This document shows, in pieces, positions 1 to 6,442 of a stretch of DNA of 17,493 nucleotides. The translations under genes were made by a program, and so were the position numbers. The notes under the pieces were generated by a model. It did not search any database, was not told the origin of the DNA, and worked only from the letters and a program-made list of their open reading frames with translations. The stretch is from an uncultured Angelakisella sp. (GTDB lineage: Bacteria; Bacillota; Clostridia; Oscillospirales; Ruminococcaceae): positions 1 through 17,493 of the forward strand of contig CALGIL010000369.1 of assembly GCA_937914895.1 (NCBI GenBank), given 5' to 3'. Numbering within the stretch: position 1 is the first letter of the stretch; every line of letters begins with the position of its first letter.

Positions 1-1246
1 CCTCGGTGGGCAGGCCCAGCATAAAGTAGAGCTTCATCTGGGTACTGCCGCCCTTGAAGGCCATTTTGGCGGTGCGCAGCACCTCTTCCTCGGTGACGTT
101 TTTATTGATGGTGTTCCGCAGCCGCTGGCTGCCTGCCTCGGGGGCAAAGGTGAGGCCGCTTTTGCGCACCGCCTGGAGCTTTTCCATCAGTGTGGGAGAA
201 AAGTTATCCACCCGCAGGGAGGGCAGCGCCAGGTTGATCTTGCGGTCGGTGGTCCAACTGAGCATCCGGTCCATGAGGGGCTCCAGGCGGCTGTGGTCGC
301 TGGTGGACAGGGAGGTCAGGGATACCTCGCTGTACCCGGTGCTGTCGCAGAGCCGGGCCGCCTGGCGGTCCAGCACCGTGTCACTTTTCTCCCGGAAGGG
401 GCGGTAGATGTACCCCGCCTGGCAAAACCGGCAGCCCCGGATGCAGCCCCGGAGCACCTCCACCATGGCGCGGTCGTGGACGATGTCCACAAAGGGGACC
501 ACAAAATTCTCGGGGAAATACATCCCGTCCAAATCCTTTACAATGCGCTTAGTCACTCTGGCCGGGGCGTCCCCCTTGGGGGTGACCGCCCGGACAGTGC
601 CGTCTGGGTTGTAGGATACGTCATACAGAGAGGGGACGTACACCCCGGGAATCCCGGCGGCCCGGCGGAGGAACTCCCCCTTGGACCAGCCCTCCCCCTT
701 GGCGGTGTGGTAGAGGTCCAGTACCTCCAGCATCACTTCCTCCCCCTCCCCCAGCTGGAAGAGGTCGAAAAAGTCGGCCAGGGGCTCCGGGTTGCAGGCG
801 CAGGGGCCGCCCCCCATCACAAGGCCGCGGAGGCTTGTCCGGTCGCGGCTGCGCACCGGAAGACCCGCCAGGTCCAGCATATTGAGGACGGTGGTATAGC
901 AGAGCTCGTACTGGAGGGTAAAGGCGACAATGTCGCAGTCCCCCACCGGGGTAAAGCCCTCCAGACCGTAGAGGGGAACCCCCTGGCCGCGCAGCAGCTC
1001 CTCAAAATCCAGGTCGGGGGCGAACACCCGCTGGCACCAGTAATTCTCCCGCCGGTTAATAAGCCCGTACAGAATTTTCATCCCCAGGTGGGACATGCCC
1101 ACCTCGTACAAATCGGGAAAGCAGAAGGCCACCTGCAGATCCACCCCGGCGGGGTCTTTTATGACGCTGCCCGGCTCGCCGCCGCAGTAGCGGGCGGGCT
1201 TTTGCACCTTTTGCAGCAGGCGGTCGATGGATGCGGGAATGCTCAT
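1..1246 (-). CDS. B12-binding radical SAM protein, TIGR03960 type (partial, C-terminus beyond window)
   Basis: About 415 codons are present before the left edge, with no stop, so the gene is truncated by the window. The N-terminal third (about residues 30-190) resembles a B12-binding-like domain and includes the segment DLYEVGMSHLGMKILYGLIN, which I recognise from the TIGR03960 family. The radical SAM cluster motif CxxxCxxC is visible as CIRGCRFC with Cys268, Cys272 and Cys275, the expected ligands of a [4Fe-4S] cluster that cleaves S-adenosylmethionine. The substrate of this family is not known to me. The ATG start overlaps the TGA of the upstream ASCH gene (ATGA, 1243-1246) and has AGGTGA just before it, so the two genes are probably translationally coupled. 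In Firmicutes this family is often followed by a DUF2344 protein, an RNase G gene and rplU-rpmA; that context would lie outside the window. Confidence 0.88.
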   Translation of the reverse strand, partial: MSIPASIDRLLQKVQKPARYCGGEPGSVIKDPAGVDLQVAFCFPDLYEVGMSHLGMKILYGLINRRENYWCQRVFAPDLDFEELLRGQGVPLYGLEGFTPVGDCDIVAFTLQYELCYTTVLNMLDLAGLPVRSRDRTSLRGLVMGGGPCACNPEPLADFFDLFQLGEGEEVMLEVLDLYHTAKGEGWSKGEFLRRAAGIPGVYVPSLYDVSYNPDGTVRAVTPKGDAPARVTKRIVKDLDGMYFPENFVVPFVDIVHDRAMVEVLRGCIRGCRFCQAGYIYRPFREKSDTVLDRQAARLCDSTGYSEVSLTSLSTSDHSRLEPLMDRMLSWTTDRKINLALPSLRVDNFSPTLMEKLQAVRKSGLTFAPEAGSQRLRNTINKNVTEEEVLRTAKMAFKGGSTQMKLYFMLGLPTE

Positions 1247-1707
1247 GTGTTATCACCTGTATATATCACTTCAAAATCTTCAAACAGCACCGGCATGTCC
1301 CAGGAGAACGGATAGCCGCCCTGCGCCCCATCCCGGCGGAAGAAGTCCTCGTGGCTGTTCCGCCAGCTCTCCAGACTGTCGTCCTCCCCCTCCCGCCTTA
1401 CGATGTCGAAGGTGTAGTCCCGAAAGGGCTGTACCATGACGGCGACAGTGCGAATGACGCAGCGGGGGACACCCGCCCAGTCGGTGACGATGGAGTAGTC
1501 CCCCGCCTTGGGGGCGGGCTCGTCCGGCCCGTAGGCCCGCACCGCCGAGGAGGTGGCGCGCTTTTTGCCGTCCAGCACAAGCTGGAGCAGCCGGTTGGCG
1601 GGCTCCTCGCTTAAGCAAAAATGAAAGGCGTCCAAATAGCGCAGGGAGCTATCCAGACCCGCGTGCTCCAAAAACCGCTGCCAAAACGCTTCGATTTGCT
1701 GATTCAT
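1243..1707 (-). CDS. ASCH domain-containing protein (YhfF/DUF984-like)
   Basis: This 154-residue protein looks like the longer ASCH-domain family (about 150 aa, YhfF-like). ASCH domains have a PUA-like beta-barrel fold and are thought to bind RNA or modified nucleosides; the specific role here is unknown. Visible landmarks are the N-terminal helix beginning MNQQIEAFWQRFL, the basic GKKRATSS motif near residue 52 that is characteristic of ASCH proteins, and a C-terminal strand ending in FEVIYTGDNT. The start at ATG 1707 is chosen because AAAGGAG precedes it by a few bases; the reading frame stays open further upstream, but that stretch is unlike the family and overlaps the promoter. It is the first gene of a two-gene operon with the radical SAM gene, overlapping it by 4 bases. 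Confidence 0.85.
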   Translation of the reverse strand: MNQQIEAFWQRFLEHAGLDSSLRYLDAFHFCLSEEPANRLLQLVLDGKKRATSSAVRAYGPDEPAPKAGDYSIVTDWAGVPRCVIRTVAVMVQPFRDYTFDIVRREGEDDSLESWRNSHEDFFRRDGAQGGYPFSWDMPVLFEDFEVIYTGDNT

Positions 1708-1737
1708 AAAAAACTCCTTTGGGTTGTTACCCTGACC

Positions 1738-1766
1738 ATTGTACCCAAAGCGGCGGGATTTGTAAA
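1738..1766 (-). promoter_or_regulatory. sigma-A promoter of the ASCH-radical SAM operon
   Basis: On the minus strand TTTACA (1766-1761) and TACAAT (1743-1738) are separated by exactly 17 bases. The predicted start near 1731 leaves a leader of about 24 bases containing the AAAGGAG ribosome binding site. Confidence 0.75.
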
Positions 1767-2010
1767 GAATACCCTCCGGGGAGGTGACGCCCTGCGGGGT
1801 GTTTTTGCCTTTATCAAAGGCCCTGCTTCTCCACACTATGGGACATAGTCCCATGCCCTCCTACGCCTTCGGCGGGGCGTCATGGAGATTGTTTTCCTGT
1901 TGTCCGCCCTGGTCGTGGCGTGGAACGAAGCCTGCCCGCCAGGGCACAAACGCCCCCGCAGGGCAAAACAGGGCTGAATGCCCAAAAAAAGTGGGGAAAA
2001 TCGTATGGTT
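1767..2010. other. intergenic region between divergent operons, no convincing gene
   Basis: This stretch lies between the promoter of the ASCH operon and that of rplS. Open frames cross it, but they have no good ribosome binding site and no recognisable protein. It holds several small inverted repeats: ACGCCC/GGGTGT at 1787-1802 followed by a T run (a weak plus-strand terminator-like element), a perfect 7-base palindrome arm pair at 1838-1854, and ACGCC/GGCGT at 1863-1880. The function is not apparent. Confidence 0.5.
1838..1854. repeat. perfect inverted repeat ATGGGAC-ATA-GTCCCAT
   Basis: Seven-base arms flank a 3-base spacer in the non-coding stretch upstream of both divergent operons. There is no T run next to it, so it does not look like a terminator. 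It could be an operator for a dimeric regulator or an RNA hairpin; nothing in the window decides this. Confidence 0.45.
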
Positions 2011-2023
2011 TGTCAAGTTGCCC

Positions 2024-2052
2024 TTGCATTTTTGGACGGCCTGTGGTATGCT
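2024..2052 (+). promoter_or_regulatory. sigma-A promoter of rplS with extended -10
   Basis: TTGCAT (2024-2029) and TATGCT (2047-2052) are 17 bases apart, and TGG directly before the -10 hexamer gives an extended -10. The predicted transcription start is near 2059, about 135 bases before the rplS start codon. Confidence 0.75.
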
Positions 2053-2058
2053 GTCAAA

Positions 2059-2193
2059 GCATGAGAACTGTCAAGACTTGTGTTGGCAGGTTTTGATGGT
2101 GGTTCCCAGACATGCGAACCACACATTGAACCGAGCAGTCCGCTGTCCGCAGTGACGAGACATGAATGCTTGGAGAACTTTAGGAGGAAAATC
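2059..2193 (+). promoter_or_regulatory. structured 5' leader of rplS, candidate L19 autoregulatory leader
   Basis: The leader folds into at least two clear local hairpins: CTGTCAA (2068-2074) with TTGGCAG (2083-2089), 7 pairs including one G-U and an 8-base loop; and GTGGTTC (2099-2105) with GAACCAC (2116-2122), 7 pairs and a 10-base loop. A further ATGCT/AGCAT pair at 2048-2062 overlaps the -10 box. Firmicutes rplS genes are known to carry an L19 leader through which L19 is thought to control its own synthesis. Position and length fit, but I have not matched the sequence to that model. Confidence 0.5.
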
Positions 2194-2538
2194 ATGGATG
2201 CACTGAAGCTGATTGCCGAGCCCTGTCTCAAAACCGACCTTCCCAGCGTGGAAGTCGGCGACACCGTCCGGGTGCAGGTCCGGATCAAAGAGGGCGAGCG
2301 CTCCCGTTTGCAGGCCTTTGAGGGCACCGTCATTGCCAAAAAGCACGGCGGCATTTCCGAGACCTTTACCGTCCGCCGCCTGTCCCATGGCGTCGGCGTC
2401 GAACGCGTATTTCCCATCCACTCGCCCATCATCGAGGCGGTGGAGCTCATCCGCAAGGGCCGTGTCCGCCGGGGCAAGCTGTACTATCTGCGGGGCCGCG
2501 TGGGCAAGTCCGCCAAGGTTAAAGAGGCCCTGCGCTAA
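2194..2538 (+). CDS. rplS: 50S ribosomal protein L19
   Basis: L19 sits at the interface of the two ribosomal subunits. The 114-residue product matches the usual length of about 115. Recognisable stretches are [20 protein letters not shown] near the N-terminus, [20 protein letters not shown] in the middle, and the basic end with [17 protein letters not shown]. The start at ATG 2194 follows TAGGAGG at 2181-2187 with good spacing; the frame stays open upstream to 2080, but that part overlaps the structured leader and is not L19-like. It is the first gene of the rplS-rbgA-rnhB cluster, an order common in Firmicutes that puts a ribosomal protein beside a 50S assembly GTPase. Confidence 0.97.
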   Translation: MDALKLIAEPCLKTDLPSVEVGDTVRVQVRIKEGERSRLQAFEGTVIAKKHGGISETFTVRRLSHGVGVERVFPIHSPIIEAVELIRKGRVRRGKLYYLRGRVGKSAKVKEALR

Positions 2539-2558
2539 GAGGTTTGGATTTTTTTCGG

Positions 2559-2590
2559 AAAAGAGGACACGTGTTGTCCTCTTTTCTTTA
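2559..2590 (+). terminator. intrinsic terminator-like hairpin between rplS and rbgA
   Basis: AAAAGAGGACA (2559-2569) and TGTCCTCTTTT (2575-2585) form a perfect 11-base stem with a 5-base loop, followed by CTTTA. The T-rich side of the stem plus this tail resembles an intrinsic terminator. Because rbgA starts only about 25 bases later without an obvious promoter, partial read-through that sets an rplS excess over rbgA is likely. Confidence 0.7.
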
Positions 2591-2611
2591 TAAAGGAAGG
2601 GGGTGGACAGC

Positions 2612-3478
2612 TTGTCCGATACCATGCAGGTACAGTGGTTCCCCGGGCACATGGCAAAAACCCGGCGTCTGATGGCCCAGTACCTAAAGCTGGTGGACGT
2701 TGTGGTGGAGCTGGCCGACGCCCGCATCCCCCGCAGCAGCCGCAATCCCGAGGTGGATCGCATCATCGGGCAGAAGCCCAGGGTCCTCCTCCTAAACAAA
2801 AGCGACTTTGCCGACGAGGCCCAAACCCGCCGCTGGCTGGATTATTACCAGCAGCGGGGCACCAAGGCCCTGGCGGCGGACTGCCGCAGCGGCAGGGGCC
2901 TTAATGCCCTGATGCCGGGGGTGCGGGAGGTGCTGGCGGAAAAAATTGCCCGGTGGGAGCAGTCCGGCATGACCGGCCGCCCCATCCGCATGATGATTGT
3001 GGGCATCCCCAACGTGGGCAAGTCCTCCCTTATCAACCGGCTGGCCGGGGGCAGGCGCGCCAGGGTGGAGGACCGCCCCGGTGTCACCCGGGGGGCCCAG
3101 TGGGTCACTTTGGGGGACGGCACCGAGCTGCTGGATATGCCCGGGGTCCTTTGGCCCAAGTTTGAGGATAAGGCGGCCGGCGAGCTGCTGGCCTTTACCG
3201 GCGCGGTCCGGGATGAGATTCTGGACGCCGAGACCATGGCCGTGCGGCTGCTGGACGTGCTGCGCCGGCGGGGCTACGGCGGCCTTTTAACCGGGCGGTA
3301 CGGCCTGGACCCCCAGGACACCGCCGACCTGGACGGCTATGCCCTGCTGGAGGCCGTCGGCCGCAGGCGGGGGATGCTCCAGGCCGGGGGGCACATTAAC
3401 ACCGAGCGGGCCTCCGTCATGGTGGTGGATGAATTCCGCGGCGGGGTGCTGGGGCGGATCACCCTGGAACAACCCTAG
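2612..3478 (+). CDS. rbgA: ribosome biogenesis GTPase RbgA (YlqF)
   Basis: RbgA is a circularly permuted GTPase that acts late in assembly of the large ribosomal subunit. The permuted motif order is visible: G4 as NKSD (62-65) comes before G1 as GIPNVGKS (131-138), then G3 as DMPG (175-178). The N-terminal WFPGHM motif carries the histidine (His13 here) equivalent to catalytic His9 of the Bacillus protein. The C-terminal domain ends in GRITLEQP, as in homologues. Length is 288 aa against about 282 in Bacillus. The start is uncertain: TTG 2612 is preferred because AAGGGGGTG (2597-2605) lies 6 bases upstream; GTG 2603 would sit inside that site, and ATG 2624 matches homologue length but is too far from any ribosome binding site. 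Confidence 0.93.
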   Translation: MSDTMQVQWFPGHMAKTRRLMAQYLKLVDVVVELADARIPRSSRNPEVDRIIGQKPRVLLLNKSDFADEAQTRRWLDYYQQRGTKALAADCRSGRGLNALMPGVREVLAEKIARWEQSGMTGRPIRMMIVGIPNVGKSSLINRLAGGRRARVEDRPGVTRGAQWVTLGDGTELLDMPGVLWPKFEDKAAGELLAFTGAVRDEILDAETMAVRLLDVLRRRGYGGLLTGRYGLDPQDTADLDGYALLEAVGRRRGMLQAGGHINTERASVMVVDEFRGGVLGRITLEQP

Positions 3479-3503
3479 GGGCGGCGGAAAGTAAACGGGG
3501 GGC

Positions 3504-4517
3504 ATGACTGTGGAGGAGCAGAGCCTTTGGATGTTTGACCGGGCCTATGGCGCCACTGTCTGCGGCCTGGACGAGGCGGGCCGGGGCCCCTTGGCGGGGC
3601 CTGTCTACGCCGCCTGCGTCTGCCTGAGGCCGGACGCCCAAATCCCCCATCTCAACGACTCCAAAAAAATGACCCCCGCCCGGCGGGAGAGAGCCTTTCA
3701 GGCCATTGTGGACGGCGGCGCCTGGTACGGTGTCGCCAGCGCCTCCCATGAGGAGATTGACGAATACAATATCCTAAAGGCCACCTTTTTGGCCATGAAC
3801 CGGGCCTGCCGGGCCATGCTGGACACCATGGACGCCCCGCCGGAGCTGGCGCTGGTGGACGGCAACCGGGACCCCGGCCTGCCCCTGCCCACCCGCCTTA
3901 TTGTCGGGGGGGACGCCCTGTCGGCGTCCATTGCGGCGGCGTCGGTGCTTGCCAAGGTCAGCCGGGACCGGGTGATGGAGGAGCTGGATGCCCGGTACCC
4001 CCAATACGCCTTTGCTAAGCACAAGGGCTACCCCACCGCCCTCCACTATGAGCGGCTGCGGGAGTACGGACCCAGCCCGGTCCACCGCAGAAGCTTTCTC
4101 AAAAAATTTTTTGACAGCCGGCAGCCCGCCCCGGAACCCCCGGCCAACCGGACCGGGGTGTTTGGCGAGCGGTACACCGAGGGGTGGCTTACCCGCCAGG
4201 GCTACGATGTGGTGGCCCGCAACTGGCGGGGCGCCCACGGGGAGGTGGACCTCATCGCCCGGCGGGGGGACCTGGTGGCCTTTGTGGAGGTCAAAACCCG
4301 GGACCGGGGCTTTCTGGCGTCCCCGGCGGAGGCCATAGACCCCGCCAAGCGCGGGCGGATCATCCAGACGGCCCGGGAGTACCTGGCCCAAGCGGGGGGC
4401 AATCTCCAGCCCCGGTTTGACGCGGCGCTGGTGGTCACCCAAACCCAGGAGGGCATGACCTCGGTACACAGCTTTGAGTACATTGCCGGCGCCTTTGACG
4501 GCGGCGGCCGGCCATGA
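3504..4517 (+). CDS. rnhB: fusion protein: ribonuclease HII - YraN (UPF0102) nuclease-like domain
   Basis: Two proteins normally encoded separately are joined in one 337-residue frame. Residues 1-204 are RNase HII, which cuts RNA in RNA-DNA hybrids and removes single ribonucleotides from DNA. The DEDD active site is intact: Asp23, Glu24 (GLDEAGRGP), Asp119 (LVDGN) and Asp137 (VGGDALSAS); the 18-residue gap between the last two equals that in the E. coli enzyme. The domain closes with GPSPVHRRSF. A Pro-rich linker (about 205-218) leads to a complete YraN domain (219-337) with FGERYTEGWLTRQGY, NWR, GEVDLI (Asp249) and FVEVKTR (Glu262, Lys264), the pattern of a PD-(D/E)xK fold. YraN's role is unsettled. 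There is no stop or start between the domains. The gene follows rbgA by 25 bases; the ribosome binding site is weak and G-rich. Confidence 0.93.
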   Translation: MTVEEQSLWMFDRAYGATVCGLDEAGRGPLAGPVYAACVCLRPDAQIPHLNDSKKMTPARRERAFQAIVDGGAWYGVASASHEEIDEYNILKATFLAMNRACRAMLDTMDAPPELALVDGNRDPGLPLPTRLIVGGDALSASIAAASVLAKVSRDRVMEELDARYPQYAFAKHKGYPTALHYERLREYGPSPVHRRSFLKKFFDSRQPAPEPPANRTGVFGERYTEGWLTRQGYDVVARNWRGAHGEVDLIARRGDLVAFVEVKTRDRGFLASPAEAIDPAKRGRIIQTAREYLAQAGGNLQPRFDAALVVTQTQEGMTSVHSFEYIAGAFDGGGRP

Positions 4518-4555
4518 CCGCCCGGCGGCCAACCAAAACATAGAGGTGAAGTGAC

Positions 4556-6049
4556 ATGAACTACACCAGCACCCGCGGCCGGGGCCAGTCGGTGCCGTCG
4601 GCCGGGGCCATCCTAAGGGGCATCGCCCCCGACGGGGGCCTGTATGTGCCCGAAAGCCTGCCCGCCCTTACCTTGGAGGACATCCGGACGCTGTGCGGAC
4701 AGGAATATGTGGGGCGGGCCGTGTGGGTCCTCTCCCGGTTCCTTACCGACTTTACGGGGGAGGAGCTGGAAACCTGCGCGGCGGCGGCCTACGGCGGCGG
4801 CCGGTTTGACGACGACCGCCCCGCGCCCCTGGCCGTTTTGGGGGACGAGGCGATTCTGCTGGAGCTGTGGCACGGCCCCACCTGCGCCTTCAAGGATATG
4901 GCGCTTCAGCTGCTGCCGGGGCTTTTGACGGCGTCGGCGGCAAAATGCGGCTGCGGCCGGGAGGCGGCCATTTTGGTGGCCACCTCCGGCGACACCGGCA
5001 AGGCCGCCCTGGAGGGTTTTAAAGATGTGCCCGGCGCCCGCATCCAGGTGTTCTACCCCACCCAGGGGGTCAGCGCCATGCAAAAGCTGCAAATGACCGC
5101 CCAGGAGGGACGCAATGTCTCGGTGGTGGGGGTGCGGGGCAATTTTGACGACTGCCAGCGGGGCGTCAAAGCCATTTTTACCGACCCGGACCTCATGGGC
5201 AGGGCGGAGGGGCTGGGCTGCTTTTTCTCCAGCGCCAATTCCATCAACTGGGGGCGGCTGGTCCCCCAAATCGTCTATTACGTCAGCGCCTACTGCGACC
5301 TTGTGTCGGAGGGGCGCCTTGCCCTGGGCGACCCCGTCAACATCTGCGTCCCCACCGGCAACTTTGGCAACATTCTGGCGGCCTATTACGCGGGGCGCAT
5401 GGGCCTGCCCGTCAAAAAACTCATCTGTGCGTCCAACCGCAACAACGTGCTCACCGATTTTCTCCGCACCGGCGCCTACGACCGCAATAGGCCCTTCTAC
5501 GCCACCTCCAGCCCCTCCATGGACATCCTGGTCTCCAGTAATCTGGAGCGTCTGTTGTACCACCTGTCCGGGGAGGACTGCGGTTTGGTGGCCGGGCTGA
5601 TGGCGGAGCTGGAGGGGCAGGGGAGATACGCCCTGCCGGGGGCGATGCACGACGCCCTGGGCCGGGATTTTTGGGGGACCTTCTGTGATGAAAAGGACAC
5701 CCGGGAGACCATCCGCCGGGTGCTGGACACCTACGGCTATCTGCCGGACCCCCATACCGCCGTGGCGGTCCATGGGGCCGCCCGGTACCGGGCACAGACG
5801 GGGGACGACACCCCCATGCTGGTGGCGTCCACCGCCAGCCCCTACAAGTTTGCCCCCGGCGTGCTGGCGGCCCTGGGGGTCCCGGCGCCCTCCGGGGACG
5901 AGTTTGCCAGCCTGGACCTTTTAAAGTCCCTCTCCGGGGCGCCCGTCCCCGGGCCCATTCTGGGGCTGCGGACGGCAAAGGCGCGGTTTTTGGACCAGTG
6001 TGCGCCGGGGGAGATGGCGGAGGAGACGCTGCGCTTTTTGGCGCGCTGA
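4556..6049 (+). CDS. thrC: threonine synthase
   Basis: Threonine synthase converts O-phosphohomoserine to threonine with pyridoxal phosphate, the last step of threonine synthesis. The 497-residue protein is of the long type that carries the threonine-synthase N-terminal domain: YTSTRG at the start and GIAPDGGLYVP near residue 25. The cofactor lysine is expected to be Lys113 in GPTCAFKDMAL. The stretch ILVATSGDTGKAALEGF and the motif PTGNFGNILAAYYAG are the typical substrate- and phosphate-binding segments. GAGGTGA precedes the ATG at suitable spacing. It starts 38 bases after the RNase HII-YraN gene with no visible terminator between, so co-transcription with the rplS operon is possible. A terminator of the opposing DUF1540 gene begins at its stop codon. 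Confidence 0.96.
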   Translation: MNYTSTRGRGQSVPSAGAILRGIAPDGGLYVPESLPALTLEDIRTLCGQEYVGRAVWVLSRFLTDFTGEELETCAAAAYGGGRFDDDRPAPLAVLGDEAILLELWHGPTCAFKDMALQLLPGLLTASAAKCGCGREAAILVATSGDTGKAALEGFKDVPGARIQVFYPTQGVSAMQKLQMTAQEGRNVSVVGVRGNFDDCQRGVKAIFTDPDLMGRAEGLGCFFSSANSINWGRLVPQIVYYVSAYCDLVSEGRLALGDPVNICVPTGNFGNILAAYYAGRMGLPVKKLICASNRNNVLTDFLRTGAYDRNRPFYATSSPSMDILVSSNLERLLYHLSGEDCGLVAGLMAELEGQGRYALPGAMHDALGRDFWGTFCDEKDTRETIRRVLDTYGYLPDPHTAVAVHGAARYRAQTGDDTPMLVASTASPYKFAPGVLAALGVPAPSGDEFASLDLLKSLSGAPVPGPILGLRTAKARFLDQCAPGEMAEETLRFLAR

Positions 6050-6082
6050 AAAAAGCGCCCCGTCCCGGGTGGGACGAAGCGC
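6049..6082 (-). terminator. intrinsic terminator of the DUF1540 gene
   Basis: Read on the minus strand, GCGCTTCGTCCC and GGGACGGGGCGC form a continuous 12-pair stem (two G-U pairs) with loop ACCC, followed by six T. On the plus strand the two G-U positions become C-A mismatches and the T run becomes an A run upstream, so the element is built for minus-strand transcripts. Its T run begins on the last base of the convergent thrC stop codon. Confidence 0.85.
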
Positions 6083-6110
6083 CAGGGTCAAAAGGCCCGG
6101 GGAAATGAGT

Positions 6111-6287
6111 TTATTTTGCTCTGAACGTATCGCAAACGGTTTCGCTTGTACTGTTGGCATAGCTGGGCCCGACTTTGATCTCGTCGGCACTGCAGTGCAT
6201 CTGCTCGTTGTATACGCAGTTGACGACTTCGCAGTTGATTCCGGCGATGCAGTCGCAGCCATTGACGGTTTCACGTCCGCTGTCCAT
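6111..6287 (-). CDS. DUF1540 domain-containing small Cys-rich protein
   Basis: This is a 58-residue protein with six cysteines: Cys11, Cys13, Cys19, Cys24, Cys32 and Cys52. The pattern CEVVNCVYN, then HCSADEIKVG, a following Ala, and finally TVCDTF is the DUF1540 signature, a family widespread in clostridia whose function is not established; the cysteines suggest metal binding or disulfides. The start ATG 6287 follows AAAGGAG (6304-6298) by 10 bases, and the stop TAA lies 28 bases before a strong minus-strand terminator, so the gene is complete and monocistronic. Its codons are visibly less GC-rich than those of its neighbours. It runs opposite to thrC and divergently from the metallophosphoesterase gene. 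The promoter candidate hints at expression in the forespore. Confidence 0.9.
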   Translation of the reverse strand: MDSGRETVNGCDCIAGINCEVVNCVYNEQMHCSADEIKVGPSYANSTSETVCDTFRAK

Positions 6288-6312
6288 TTTGCTTCCACTC
6301 CTTTCCCGTACT

Positions 6313-6331
6313 CCGGCGCATGGCGCGCCGG
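6313..6331 (-). promoter_or_regulatory. hairpin in the DUF1540 leader
   Basis: CCGGCGC (6313-6319) and GCGCCGG (6325-6331) form a perfect 7-pair GC stem with a 5-base loop, ending 8 bases before the ribosome binding site in the minus-strand transcript. It could stabilise the 5' end or affect translation; no direct evidence either way. Confidence 0.4.
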
Positions 6332-6379
6332 CTGCGGCGGCTTTGGGGGACGAATTGTGTCCCGCAGATCCGCCACCCT

Positions 6380-6408
6380 TAGTATGGACACGGAAAGCCC
6401 GCTTATAA
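6380..6408 (-). promoter_or_regulatory. candidate sigma-G-like promoter of the DUF1540 gene
   Basis: CATACTA at 6386-6380 (minus strand) fits the sigma-G -10 consensus CATWMTA exactly. Upstream by 17 bases, TTATA (6408-6404) matches the last three bases of the GMATR -35 consensus. No good sigma-A promoter is visible in the same place. The assignment is inference from consensus memory. Confidence 0.4.
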
Positions 6409-6442
6409 GCGAAAAAATTTGTTATTTTTGAAAGGGGCCGCC

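Noticed and set aside
293..1315. Long plus-strand open frame of about 340 codons antisense to the radical SAM gene
   Set aside because: It is a shadow in GC-rich DNA: composition is Gly/Val/His-rich without a domain, and the opposite strand encodes a clear CxxxCxxC enzyme.
1900..1990. Shared word GGCGTGGAAC between this gap and the reverse complement of the tig upstream gap, as a dispersed repeat
   Set aside because: Only about ten bases agree and the flanks diverge at once.
2011..2074. Repeated TGTCAA words as a CtsR operator
   Set aside because: CtsR sites are tandem heptads with a period near 10 bases; these are 17 or more bases apart and stand before rplS, not a clp gene.
1784..2155. 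Plus-strand open frame of 123 codons in the gap before rplS
   Set aside because: No ribosome binding site, no recognisable protein, and it runs through the rplS promoter and leader.
2080..2193. N-terminal extension of L19
   Set aside because: The extension is unlike L19, overlaps the leader hairpins, and TAGGAGG points to ATG 2194.
4514..4543. Nine-codon open frame with three Thr codons before thrC, as a leader peptide
   Set aside because: It has no terminator or alternative hairpin after it and no ribosome binding site of its own; three Thr in nine residues can be chance.
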